Positions 1 to 6,567 of a stretch of DNA of 34,409 nucleotides are shown here, piece by piece. Made by a program: the position numbers and the translations under genes. The notes below the pieces were generated by a model that saw only the letters and a program-made list of their open reading frames with translations, was not told where the DNA came from and ran no database searches. The stretch lies in NCBI GenBank assembly GCA_937928765.1, contig CALFVX010000015.1:1-34409 (forward strand), in the 5' to 3' direction. Source of the stretch: an uncultured Endomicrobiia bacterium (lineage in GTDB: Bacteria; Elusimicrobiota; Endomicrobiia; DTEH01). Every line of letters starts with the position of its first letter. The stretch's first letter is position 1.

Positions 1-546
1 CAATGCAAATATCGTAGAATACAATTCGTCACTTACAATAAGAAATATCTTTCTTCTAAATACAGACCTATTTGTGGAATCTACTAATATGCCTTGCTTA
101 AATAAATTTTATTTTGTATATTTTGTATTATTAAAAGTTAATAGAACTATTATAGCAAAAGTATATTTGTAGTTTTGTAGTGAAGAATTAATTACTCATT
201 TATTTATTGATCACCATAAATAAATTATTATACCACCCACAAAAAGGTAAAAAAATTCACAGAATATTATTATAGAATATCATTGTAGCCGATACTTAAG
301 TATCGGCTAAACATCTTTTTTGATGAAAGAACAAGCTCATATAAAAAAGTAAGATGATTTTTAAGAAAAACTTTTTACATAAATTCATAATGTTTATTAA
401 AAATCTAATTTACAAATTAAACCAAATAATATATATTTTTTATCTGTTTGTTTTACATCGTTTCTTTGGCTATATTTAGAATTATATACTATTTACAATA
501 TAGGTGAGTACTACAATGTACACCCTCTAAATTTTATTAAGATGAA
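1..546. other. Intergenic region with no recognised gene
   Basis: No open frame here gives a product I recognise. It lies downstream of the leftward glutamate-synthase-like gene and is very AT-rich. It holds a perfect 22-bp palindrome (287-308) and two leftward extended -10-like elements (149-157 and 227-235, each TGnTATAAT on the minus strand). Short frames run into the left edge. One on the minus strand is open from about 108 to beyond base 1 and reads like protein, but has no ATG inside the window, so the start of a leftward gene at the edge is possible but unproven. Confidence 0.5.
287..308. repeat. Perfect 22-bp palindrome
   Basis: The bases AGCCGATACTT are followed directly by their exact reverse complement, with TTAA at the centre. 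As RNA it could form a 9-bp stem with a four-base loop. On the plus strand a T run (about 315-321) follows at a distance. On the minus strand, the direction of the upstream gene, no T run follows closely. It could be a poor terminator, an operator for a dimeric protein, or another DNA site. Function unknown. Confidence 0.6.
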
Positions 547-2205
547 CTATGAATTTAATATTTCTTTTGCAATTTCATTTTCAGCTTCTGTTATTAAAGC
601 AATACCAGTAAATTGTTCTGTCTCACGATTACAAGAATATATATCTTCTCTTGAAATTAAAGAAACAGAAAACTTTCTTGCACCAGCCATAAGTTGTTGT
701 AATCCCGCGGCAAGTTTGTCACATAAAGTATATAAAGCAATAGCGCCAAAAGGAATGTTTTTCATTTCCTCTTTACCAACTTTTTTCTCAACTTCGTAAT
801 AACAAGCAAAAATTTCTTCAGGTTTTGACCCAAACTGTGAAACTGACGCAGGTAGTTTGTCCCAGTTACCGTTCACTTTTTGTTTATTTTCTGGTTTAAG
901 CACACCTTCTATGTTTGCACCTAAAAATCCTGGTATCATCAACGCCCTACCCATACATACAAGTTTCACATATGGAGCGCCTAATGCTAACGCTTTAAAT
1001 ATATGATCTTCTCTTGCAAACCCGCCTGCAAACGACATATCTACAACTTTTTTGTTTTTCTTAGACTTTTTATATTTTTTCTCAAGTATAGTTGCATATT
1101 CATATGCTTTTGAATGTAAATATATTGATGGTACACCCCAGGTTTCCATCATATTCCACGGACTCATCCCTGTCCCACCACCTGAACCGTCTATAGTAAG
1201 AAGGTCCAACTCAGCTTCAGAAGCAAACTTTATTGCCATTGCTAAAGCTTCCATACCATACGAACCTGTCTTAAGAGTAATTCGTTTAAACCCAAGTTTT
1301 CTTAACCTTTCAACTTCTTTCATAAACGCATCTCTTACTTGTTTCCAACTTGATAACGAGGTATATCCTATTCTACTATGTCTTGCAATACTTTTTATTG
1401 CACCGGATTTAAACGCTTCTTCTACTTCGGGTTTATCCGGGTCAGGGTCTACTATATACCCACGTTTCTTAAGAAGTTTCGCATATTCAAGGTCAGTAAC
1501 TTGTATTTCGCCGCCGATATCTTTTGCACCTTGACCCCATTTTAATTCTATTATAACTTTATCACCGTATTTGTCAATAATATATTCTGCAACACCGTTT
1601 CTTGTATCTTCTACATTTATTTGGACAATTATTGCACCGTACCCATTAAAGTATTTAAGATAAGTTTGTATTCGTCGGTCAAGTTCTGGCGCTTTCACAA
1701 CTTTACCGTTTTTAAATTCAGCTTTTTTATCTACACCTACAACATTTTCACCTACAACAATAGGGAAACCTACCAACGCTGCACCTACTGCAAACCCTTC
1801 CCAATATTTTTGAGCAATAAAAGTTGATCCTAACGCACCTGTCATTATAGGAAGTGCTGATTTTGTTTTAACTTTATTACCAAACTCTGTCTCAAGGTTC
1901 ACATTCGGAAAAATACAGTCATCTTCAGAATTAGACAACCCTTTAGGTAACCCTTTTGCACCATACACCCTTCCGTTAATTCTTAAAGAGTTATAACTTA
2001 CTCCAAGATGGATAGTATTTGCACTTCCTGCAGTAATAAAACCAAAATCGCGTGGGTACAACATTTTTCGTCCTCTTAACGAAGAAAGCCAGGTTTCACA
2101 TTTACCTGCACAATCTGACATACACAATGTACATAGGCCTGATTCACATGGGTTACCACGGTTCACTGTACCTAACGCATCGTTTGTTTTTCTAAATTCT
2201 ATCAT
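547..2205 (-). CDS. Stand-alone FMN-binding glutamate synthase-like protein with N-terminal cysteine cluster
   Basis: A 552-residue protein of the glutamate synthase central/FMN-domain family (GltB-like). It would make glutamate from 2-oxoglutarate and ammonia or use a related substrate. Seen: a cysteine-rich N-terminus (C20, C25, C28, C32, C36) that could bind an iron-sulfur cluster; a glycine-rich segment near 223-233 (GQGAKDIGGEI), which matches the family pattern; TIDGSGGGTG at 337-346, typical of the FMN barrel; and FAGGFARED near 392-400. Missing compared with classic GltB: the N-terminal class-II glutaminase domain, so it cannot by itself draw ammonia from glutamine. No GltD partner lies nearby. 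It starts at an ATG 10 bases after GGAGG. It has its own promoter-like sequence and a leader with hairpins that look like ANTAR targets, and sits just downstream of a GAF-ANTAR regulator. Family call is firm; the exact reaction and electron donor are inferred. Confidence 0.85.
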   Translation of the reverse strand: MIEFRKTNDALGTVNRGNPCESGLCTLCMSDCAGKCETWLSSLRGRKMLYPRDFGFITAGSANTIHLGVSYNSLRINGRVYGAKGLPKGLSNSEDDCIFPNVNLETEFGNKVKTKSALPIMTGALGSTFIAQKYWEGFAVGAALVGFPIVVGENVVGVDKKAEFKNGKVVKAPELDRRIQTYLKYFNGYGAIIVQINVEDTRNGVAEYIIDKYGDKVIIELKWGQGAKDIGGEIQVTDLEYAKLLKKRGYIVDPDPDKPEVEEAFKSGAIKSIARHSRIGYTSLSSWKQVRDAFMKEVERLRKLGFKRITLKTGSYGMEALAMAIKFASEAELDLLTIDGSGGGTGMSPWNMMETWGVPSIYLHSKAYEYATILEKKYKKSKKNKKVVDMSFAGGFAREDHIFKALALGAPYVKLVCMGRALMIPGFLGANIEGVLKPENKQKVNGNWDKLPASVSQFGSKPEEIFACYYEVEKKVGKEEMKNIPFGAIALYTLCDKLAAGLQQLMAGARKFSVSLISREDIYSCNRETEQFTGIALITEAENEIAKEILNS

Positions 2206-2220
2206 AGCATTATAACCTCC
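2202..2220 (-). promoter_or_regulatory. Strong ribosome site with a two-codon ORF overlapping the gene start
   Basis: On the minus strand GGAGG (2216-2220) is followed five bases later by ATG (2208-2210). That ATG opens a reading frame of only Met-Leu-stop (ATG CTA TGA). Its TGA overlaps the ATG (2203-2205) of the glutamate-synthase-like gene as ATGA. The main start is 10 bases from the Shine-Dalgarno, the mini start 5 bases. The main start is chosen because only it leads into the long frame. Confidence 0.5.
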
Positions 2221-2247
2221 CTAGAAATAAAATAAGTTGTGAAAAAT

Positions 2248-2263
2248 AAACCTTCATTGGTTT
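2248..2263 (-). promoter_or_regulatory. ANTAR-type hexaloop hairpin 3, possibly a terminator
   Basis: Minus-strand RNA: 5-bp stem AAACC/GGTTT closing the six-base loop AATGAA (2253-2258), with A at loop position 1 and G at position 4. It is followed by ATTTTT (2242-2247), so it could double as a weak intrinsic terminator. Known ANTAR switches place the second bound hairpin so that it overlaps a terminator; whether that applies here is inference. Confidence 0.55.
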
Positions 2264-2284
2264 GGATTTGCTTTTTTAGACAAG

Positions 2285-2296
2285 TCCTTCGTTGGA
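2285..2296 (-). promoter_or_regulatory. ANTAR-type hexaloop hairpin 2
   Basis: Minus-strand RNA: short stem TCC/GGA closing the loop AACGAA (2288-2293), with A1 and G4. The stem is only three base pairs, so alone it would be unstable. It lies about 6 bases downstream of hairpin 1, in keeping with the closely spaced double hairpins known as ANTAR targets. Confidence 0.55.
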
Positions 2297-2302
2297 TAAA
2301 AT

Positions 2303-2325
2303 TTTACCCACTTCTTTGTGGTAAA
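2303..2325 (-). promoter_or_regulatory. ANTAR-type hexaloop hairpin 1
   Basis: Minus-strand RNA: stem CCAC/GTGG extended, past one bulged G (2307), by ATTT/AAAT pairing, closing the loop AAAGAA (2312-2317). Loop position 1 is A and position 4 is G, the conserved bases of ANTAR-recognised hexaloops. It starts almost at the predicted transcription start of the leader and is the most stable of the three hairpins. Confidence 0.65.
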
Positions 2326-2333
2326 TTTTGGAT

Positions 2334-2362
2334 AAATTACAATAATTTAAAAAATTTGTCAA
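2334..2362 (-). promoter_or_regulatory. Promoter of the glutamate-synthase-like gene
   Basis: Minus strand: a consensus -35 TTGACA (2357-2362), a 17-bp spacer, and a weak -10 TAATTT (2334-2339). Transcription would start near 2327, just before hairpin 1, giving a leader of about 120 bases. The -10 matches consensus at only three positions, but the perfect -35 and the spacing support it. Confidence 0.5.
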
Positions 2363-2378
2363 CAGCTGGAAAAAAATT

Positions 2379-3092
2379 TTATTCTTTGTCTTCAAAAGCA
2401 ATAATTACAAACTTTGCAACTTCTTTAATCGGTTTTTGCAGGTCCATACTTTTCTTTTGTAAAAACCTATGTGCTTGTTCTTCAGAAAATCCTCGGTGCT
2501 TAATAAGTAACGCTTTTGCACGGTCTACAAGTTTCTTTGTTTCCAAAACATCTTTAGTAACAACAAGTTCTTCTACCAATCTTGTATTTTCTATTGCTAA
2601 CGCTGCTTGGTTCGCTATTGTTTGTAAAACATTTATTTCGTCAGGCGAAAATTCATATTGGGTAGTAGTATAAATATTAAGCACGCCTATAACTTTGTCT
2701 TTTATTACCATTGGAACTGCTAACATTGAACACAACTTTTCTTCTTTTGCTATTTCAGGATACATATACCTCGGGTCAGTTTTTACATCTAAAACAAATA
2801 TAGGTTTTTTTTCTTTTACTGCAAGACCACTTATGCTACTGCCAACTTTTACTGGCGGTTTAGTTTTATATTTTTCTGACAAACTCTGTGTTGCTTTTAT
2901 TATAAGTTCGTTTTTCTTTTCATCTAAAAGCATTATAGAACATATTTTTGAACCAAACATATCTGCTGTAAGTTTTACAATTTGTGTTAAAATATCGTCT
3001 AAAAATTTTGAAGATACAATTGTTGAACTTATAAGAGAAAGTGTTTCAAGTCCTTTAATCAACTTTTTACTTCTTCTCCGTTGTTGTTTCAT
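2379..3092 (-). CDS. GAF-ANTAR RNA-binding regulator
   Basis: A 237-residue cytosolic regulator. Residues about 10-170 form a GAF sensor domain (GSSISGLAVKEKKP, then SMLAVPMVIKDKVIGVLNIY). Residues about 180-235 form an ANTAR domain: LVDRAKALL, a helix with GFSEEQAHRFL, then KPIKEVAKFVI, matching the three-helix family pattern. ANTAR proteins bind paired RNA hairpins with six-base loops and prevent transcription termination, often on nitrogen genes. It starts in a four-base ATGA overlap with nadE, so the two are translationally coupled. Hairpins of exactly the expected loop type lie 55-130 bases downstream, before the glutamate-synthase-like gene, which is the likely target. The GAF ligand is unknown. 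There is no receiver domain or kinase beside it, so control is more likely by a small molecule than by phosphorylation. Confidence 0.9.
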   Translation of the reverse strand: MKQQRRRSKKLIKGLETLSLISSTIVSSKFLDDILTQIVKLTADMFGSKICSIMLLDEKKNELIIKATQSLSEKYKTKPPVKVGSSISGLAVKEKKPIFVLDVKTDPRYMYPEIAKEEKLCSMLAVPMVIKDKVIGVLNIYTTTQYEFSPDEINVLQTIANQAALAIENTRLVEELVVTKDVLETKKLVDRAKALLIKHRGFSEEQAHRFLQKKSMDLQKPIKEVAKFVIIAFEDKE

Positions 3093-3844
3093 TGTTCTTT
3101 AGTGTCTTTGTAATTAAATATTTTTGGTGGGGATAGTTTATGCAAAATTTTTTGTTTTGTTGAAACAACTTTCCGAAATAACTTTTTATCTATGTTTGAT
3201 AATTTTCTTTTATTCTCAACATATTCTATAATTTTGTCAAGTTGTTGGTAAGTTATTCCCATCTCTTCTTCATCAGTTTGTCCTTGCCACAAACCTGCAG
3301 AAGGTGGTTTGACGATAATCCTTCTCGGTATTTTTAACATCTCGGCTAATTTTATCACCTGCGTTTTTGTAAAATCTCCCAAAGGTAACAAATCTACACC
3401 ACCATCACCATATTTAGTAAAATATCCCATTGTAAGTTCTGACTTATTCCCTGTACCTACTACTAAATAATCTAATTTGTTTGCAAAATGATATAAAGTC
3501 ACCATTCTTAATCTAGGTTTTATGTTCACAACTGCAAGTTCTTTACTATACGGGTCTATACCCAGAGTTTCACAGAAGGACAAAAATACTTTTTCTAAGT
3601 TAACAATTTTATAGTTGAGCTTAAACTTTTTTATTATTAACTTAGCATCGGTTATGTCTTGTTTATTTGAAAAACATGGAAGTATCAATGCAAGATGTTC
3701 TTTAGGAAAAGCATTTTTGCACAAAACAGAAACAACTGCTGAATCCAATCCACCACTTAAACCAAACACAACACCTTTTTTATTTGCCTCAATAACTTGA
3801 GTTTTTATCCAACAGACAATTTCTTTTATAACAGTTTTATTCAT
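3089..3844 (-). CDS. nadE: NH3-dependent NAD+ synthetase
   Basis: A 251-residue enzyme that amidates deamido-NAD to NAD+ with ATP in the cytoplasm. Seen: the PP-loop ATP-pyrophosphatase motif SGGLDSA (residues 30-36), GTGNKSELTMGY and the KYGDGGVDLLPLGD segment, all typical of NadE. It has no N-terminal nitrilase/glutaminase domain, so it uses free ammonia; its length fits the short, ammonia-dependent class. It starts 7 bases after the pyrG stop and overlaps the GAF-ANTAR start by four bases, so pyrG, nadE and the regulator form one operon. The context links it to nitrogen supply. Confidence 0.93.
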   Translation of the reverse strand: MNKTVIKEIVCWIKTQVIEANKKGVVFGLSGGLDSAVVSVLCKNAFPKEHLALILPCFSNKQDITDAKLIIKKFKLNYKIVNLEKVFLSFCETLGIDPYSKELAVVNIKPRLRMVTLYHFANKLDYLVVGTGNKSELTMGYFTKYGDGGVDLLPLGDFTKTQVIKLAEMLKIPRRIIVKPPSAGLWQGQTDEEEMGITYQQLDKIIEYVENKRKLSNIDKKLFRKVVSTKQKILHKLSPPKIFNYKDTKEQ

Positions 3845-3851
3845 TTAAAAG

Positions 3852-5441
3852 TTATACTTTCTCTTTCGCTACTTTTACTAAATGGTAAAACAATGGATGT
3901 GGGTTAAGAAACCGTGATTTAAATTCAGGATGGAACTGTACCGCTATAAAGAACGGATGGTCTTTAAGTTCAACAATTTCTACTAAATTTCCTACAGGAT
4001 GTGTCCCACTTATCACCAACCCGTGTTTCTGAAGTAACGTAATATATTTATTATTTACTTCGTATCTATGTCTGTGTCGTTCATAAATTTTTGTAGCCTG
4101 ATAAACTTTGTACGCTAATGTACCTTTTTTTATTCTACATAAATACGCTCCAAGACGCATTGTACCACCTTTGTATTTGACCATTTTTTGACTTTCCATA
4201 AGGTCAATCACAGGATGGGATGTTTTTGTATCAAATTCTGTAGAATTTGCATCTTTAAGTCCACAGATGTTCCTGGCAAATTCTATTACTGCAGTTTGCA
4301 TACCTAAACATATACCTAAAAACGGTATTTTATTTTCCCTAGCATATTTTATTGCTTGAATTTTACCTTCAACACCACGTTCGCCAAACCCGCCCGGAAC
4401 TATTAAACCTTTTACATCTTTAAGTTGAACTTCAAAATTTTTTTGTTCCACATCTATATACCTAATGTCAACTTTTACATCATTATGGATTCCAGCATGA
4501 AACAATGCTTCAAGAATACTTTTATATGCATCTTTAAGTTGTGTATATTTCCCTGCAACACCTATTTTTATTGTATCAGTTAATTTCTCATATTTTTCTA
4601 CCAATCTTGACCATTCTGTGATATCAACCTTTCTTTGTCTTAATTTTAACTTTTGTAAAATTATTTTATCCAAATTTTGTTCCTTAAGAATTAAAGGAAC
4701 TTTGTATACACAACTACCTACATCTGGTTCTATTACAACATCTTCAGGTTCAACATTACAAAATAACGAAAGTTTTTCTTTTATACTTTTGTCTACATTT
4801 TTTTCTACTCTACAAATTAAAATATCAGGTTCTATACCTATCTCTCTTAATTTCATCACACTATGCTGTGTAGGTTTTGTTTTAATTTCTTCAGCTGCTT
4901 TGATATAAGGTAGTAAGGAAATATGAATATATACTACATTATCTCTGCCAACATCTAACCTTACCTGCCTTATCGCTTCTAAAAAAGGTAAACTTTCAAT
5001 ATCACCAACTGTCCCACCAATTTCTGCTATAACAATATCTTTACCACGGGCAAGACTGTATATTGCTGATTTTATTTCAGAAGTTATATGTGGAATAACC
5101 TGTACTGTTTTACCAAGATATTCACCGTATCTTTCTTTATACAACACATGTTCATAAATTTGTCCTTGGGTAACATTGTTCTTGTTAGACATATTTTGGT
5201 TCAGATATCTTTCGTAATGACCTAAATCCAAGTCTGTCTCTGCGCCATCCTCAGTAACAAACACTTCACCGTGTTGATACGGGCTCATTGTTCCAGGGTC
5301 TACATTTAGGTATGGGTCAAATTTCAGTACATCTATACGGTACTTATGAGATTTTAACAACATTCCAATAGACGCAGTGGTAATTCCTTTACCTAAAGAT
5401 GAAACTACACCGCCTGTAATAAAAATAAACTTTGTTTTCAT
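3852..5441 (-). CDS. pyrG: CTP synthase
   Basis: A 529-residue enzyme converting UTP to CTP with glutamine and ATP. Order of domains: an N-terminal amidoligase ([10 protein letters not shown] at 10-19, [17 protein letters not shown]) and a C-terminal class-I glutaminase with GICLGMQ (nucleophile C378) and the HPE pair H504/E506. The length is normal for the family and no key residue is missing. A promoter-like pair (TTGAAA, 17 bp, TAAAAT at 5476-5504) precedes it. I see no attenuator of the pyrimidine type in the short leader. Confidence 0.97.
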   Translation of the reverse strand: MKTKFIFITGGVVSSLGKGITTASIGMLLKSHKYRIDVLKFDPYLNVDPGTMSPYQHGEVFVTEDGAETDLDLGHYERYLNQNMSNKNNVTQGQIYEHVLYKERYGEYLGKTVQVIPHITSEIKSAIYSLARGKDIVIAEIGGTVGDIESLPFLEAIRQVRLDVGRDNVVYIHISLLPYIKAAEEIKTKPTQHSVMKLREIGIEPDILICRVEKNVDKSIKEKLSLFCNVEPEDVVIEPDVGSCVYKVPLILKEQNLDKIILQKLKLRQRKVDITEWSRLVEKYEKLTDTIKIGVAGKYTQLKDAYKSILEALFHAGIHNDVKVDIRYIDVEQKNFEVQLKDVKGLIVPGGFGERGVEGKIQAIKYARENKIPFLGICLGMQTAVIEFARNICGLKDANSTEFDTKTSHPVIDLMESQKMVKYKGGTMRLGAYLCRIKKGTLAYKVYQATKIYERHRHRYEVNNKYITLLQKHGLVISGTHPVGNLVEIVELKDHPFFIAVQFHPEFKSRFLNPHPLFYHLVKVAKEKV

Positions 5442-5475
5442 ATTTATCTAAATAAATCATCGAAAATATTTCAAA

Positions 5476-5504
5476 ATTTTATTAAAATAAATTTGTTTTT
5501 TCAA
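5476..5504 (-). promoter_or_regulatory. Promoter of the pyrG-nadE-ANTAR operon
   Basis: Minus strand: -35 TTGAAA (5499-5504), 17-bp spacer, -10 TAAAAT (5476-5481), each matching consensus at five of six positions. It would give a leader of roughly 30 bases before pyrG. The very AT-rich background makes chance matches likely, so confidence is moderate. Confidence 0.45.
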
Positions 5505-5523
5505 TAAATAATTAAAATAATTT

Positions 5524-6435
5524 TTATTCCAAAAAATTTTTCCCTTGATAAGAATTACGAATCTCTAATTCTTTTTTAATTTTTGATATAACATCAAATT
5601 TATTTTTCATCCATAAAGGTGCTACAAGATATTCATCTTTTGCAGAAGAAACTAATCTCAAAATTACAACATCTTTACGAAGATTTTCTAAAAAATCACA
5701 TACTATTTTAACATACTCATCAACTTCAAGAATTTCTATCTTGTTTTCATTATAAAGAGTTTCTAAAACAGTATTTCTTAGAACATGTAAATTATGCAAT
5801 TTTACACCGTTTAAATAAAGATTATTAATTTCTTTTGCATCCTTTATTATATCCTGCCCTGGTAAACCTAAGATAATATGTGCAGCGATGTTAATTCTAG
5901 GAAATTTCTTAGTAAGTTCCACTGATTTTAAGAAATCTTTATATGTATGTCCTCGGTTAAGCCAATCTAAAATCTTATCATCAGAAGTTTGCATACCGAA
6001 TTCTATCCATACAAGATAATCATCTGTGTAAGAATTTATAAGTTTAAGTATTTCTTCATCAATACAATCTGGTCTGGTAGAAATTGACAGTCCTACAATT
6101 TGTGGAAATTTTTTTATAACATCATAAGTTTGTTTTAATTTAGCTAAATCAGAATAAGTGTTAGTATACGCCTGAAAATATGCTATAAACTTTTTTACAT
6201 TTTTAAACCGTCTTGAATTAGTAAAGAAATTTATAGCGTCAATTATCTGTTGCTGAAGATTTTTTAAAGAATCTTCTTGAACAAAAGCAGCATTGTTGCA
6301 AAAAATACACCCTTTAGTATCAATTTTATCATCTAAATTCGGACAGCTAAAACCTGCATTAAGACTTATCCTATGAATGTGCTCTTTAAATATTTTTCTA
6401 AGATATATGTTAAAAGAAAAATATCTTTCTTTCAT
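5524..6435 (-). CDS. Radical SAM protein, TIGR01212/YhcC type
   Basis: A 303-residue radical SAM protein of the YhcC-like family, whose substrate I do not know. The cluster-binding cysteines are C31, C43 and C46 (CPNLDDKIDTKGCIFC), the family's unusual wide spacing instead of CxxxCxxC. The segments ISTRPDCI and WIEFGMQT are also typical. An upstream in-frame TTG at 6474 would add 13 residues, but it lies inside the -35 box of a good promoter (6446-6474). The ATG at 6435 is therefore the start, and it falls only 10 bases after the -10, giving a nearly leaderless mRNA. It is divergent from mnmG. Confidence 0.88.
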   Translation of the reverse strand: MKERYFSFNIYLRKIFKEHIHRISLNAGFSCPNLDDKIDTKGCIFCNNAAFVQEDSLKNLQQQIIDAINFFTNSRRFKNVKKFIAYFQAYTNTYSDLAKLKQTYDVIKKFPQIVGLSISTRPDCIDEEILKLINSYTDDYLVWIEFGMQTSDDKILDWLNRGHTYKDFLKSVELTKKFPRINIAAHIILGLPGQDIIKDAKEINNLYLNGVKLHNLHVLRNTVLETLYNENKIEILEVDEYVKIVCDFLENLRKDVVILRLVSSAKDEYLVAPLWMKNKFDVISKIKKELEIRNSYQGKNFLE

Positions 6436-6445
6436 AATTTTAAAA

Positions 6446-6474
6446 ATTATACAACTTTTATAAATAGTATTCAA
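6446..6474 (-). promoter_or_regulatory. Promoter of the radical SAM gene
   Basis: Minus strand: TTGAAT (6469-6474), exactly 17 bp, TATAAT (6446-6451, perfect consensus). The ATG at 6435 comes 10 bases after the -10, so only about 3-5 leader bases are expected. No Shine-Dalgarno is visible. Confidence 0.6.
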
Positions 6475-6567
6475 TTTTTTATAAAACTTGTCTTTATAAC
6501 AGTAATTTTGTAAAAAAATTTATCTATTTTTAATTAAAAATAAAAAAAAACTTTGTGTTTAAAAGTT

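Noticed and set aside
1-172. Open frames running in from the left edge on both strands
   Set aside because: All are short, have no recognisable product, and the frames overlap each other; without the neighbouring sequence none can be called a gene.
503-524. Minus-strand hairpin GGTGTAC...CACC with six-base loop ATTGTA, also A1 and G4
   Set aside because: It lies after the glutamate-synthase-like stop with no gene behind it, has a two-base bulge and no partner hairpin of the AANGAA type, so it is probably a chance match.
1052-1534. Plus-strand open frame of 160 codons inside the glutamate-synthase-like gene
   Set aside because: Antisense shadow of a clearly conserved protein; no ribosome site or domain of its own.
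2239-2673. Plus-strand open frame of 144 codons across the ANTAR leader
   Set aside because: It is antisense to the GAF-ANTAR gene and leader and its translation has no domain; it is a shadow of the coding strand.
6436-6474. Longer radical SAM start at a TTG
   Set aside because: The TTG lies in the -35 box of a strong promoter and the conserved protein begins at the ATG at 6435.
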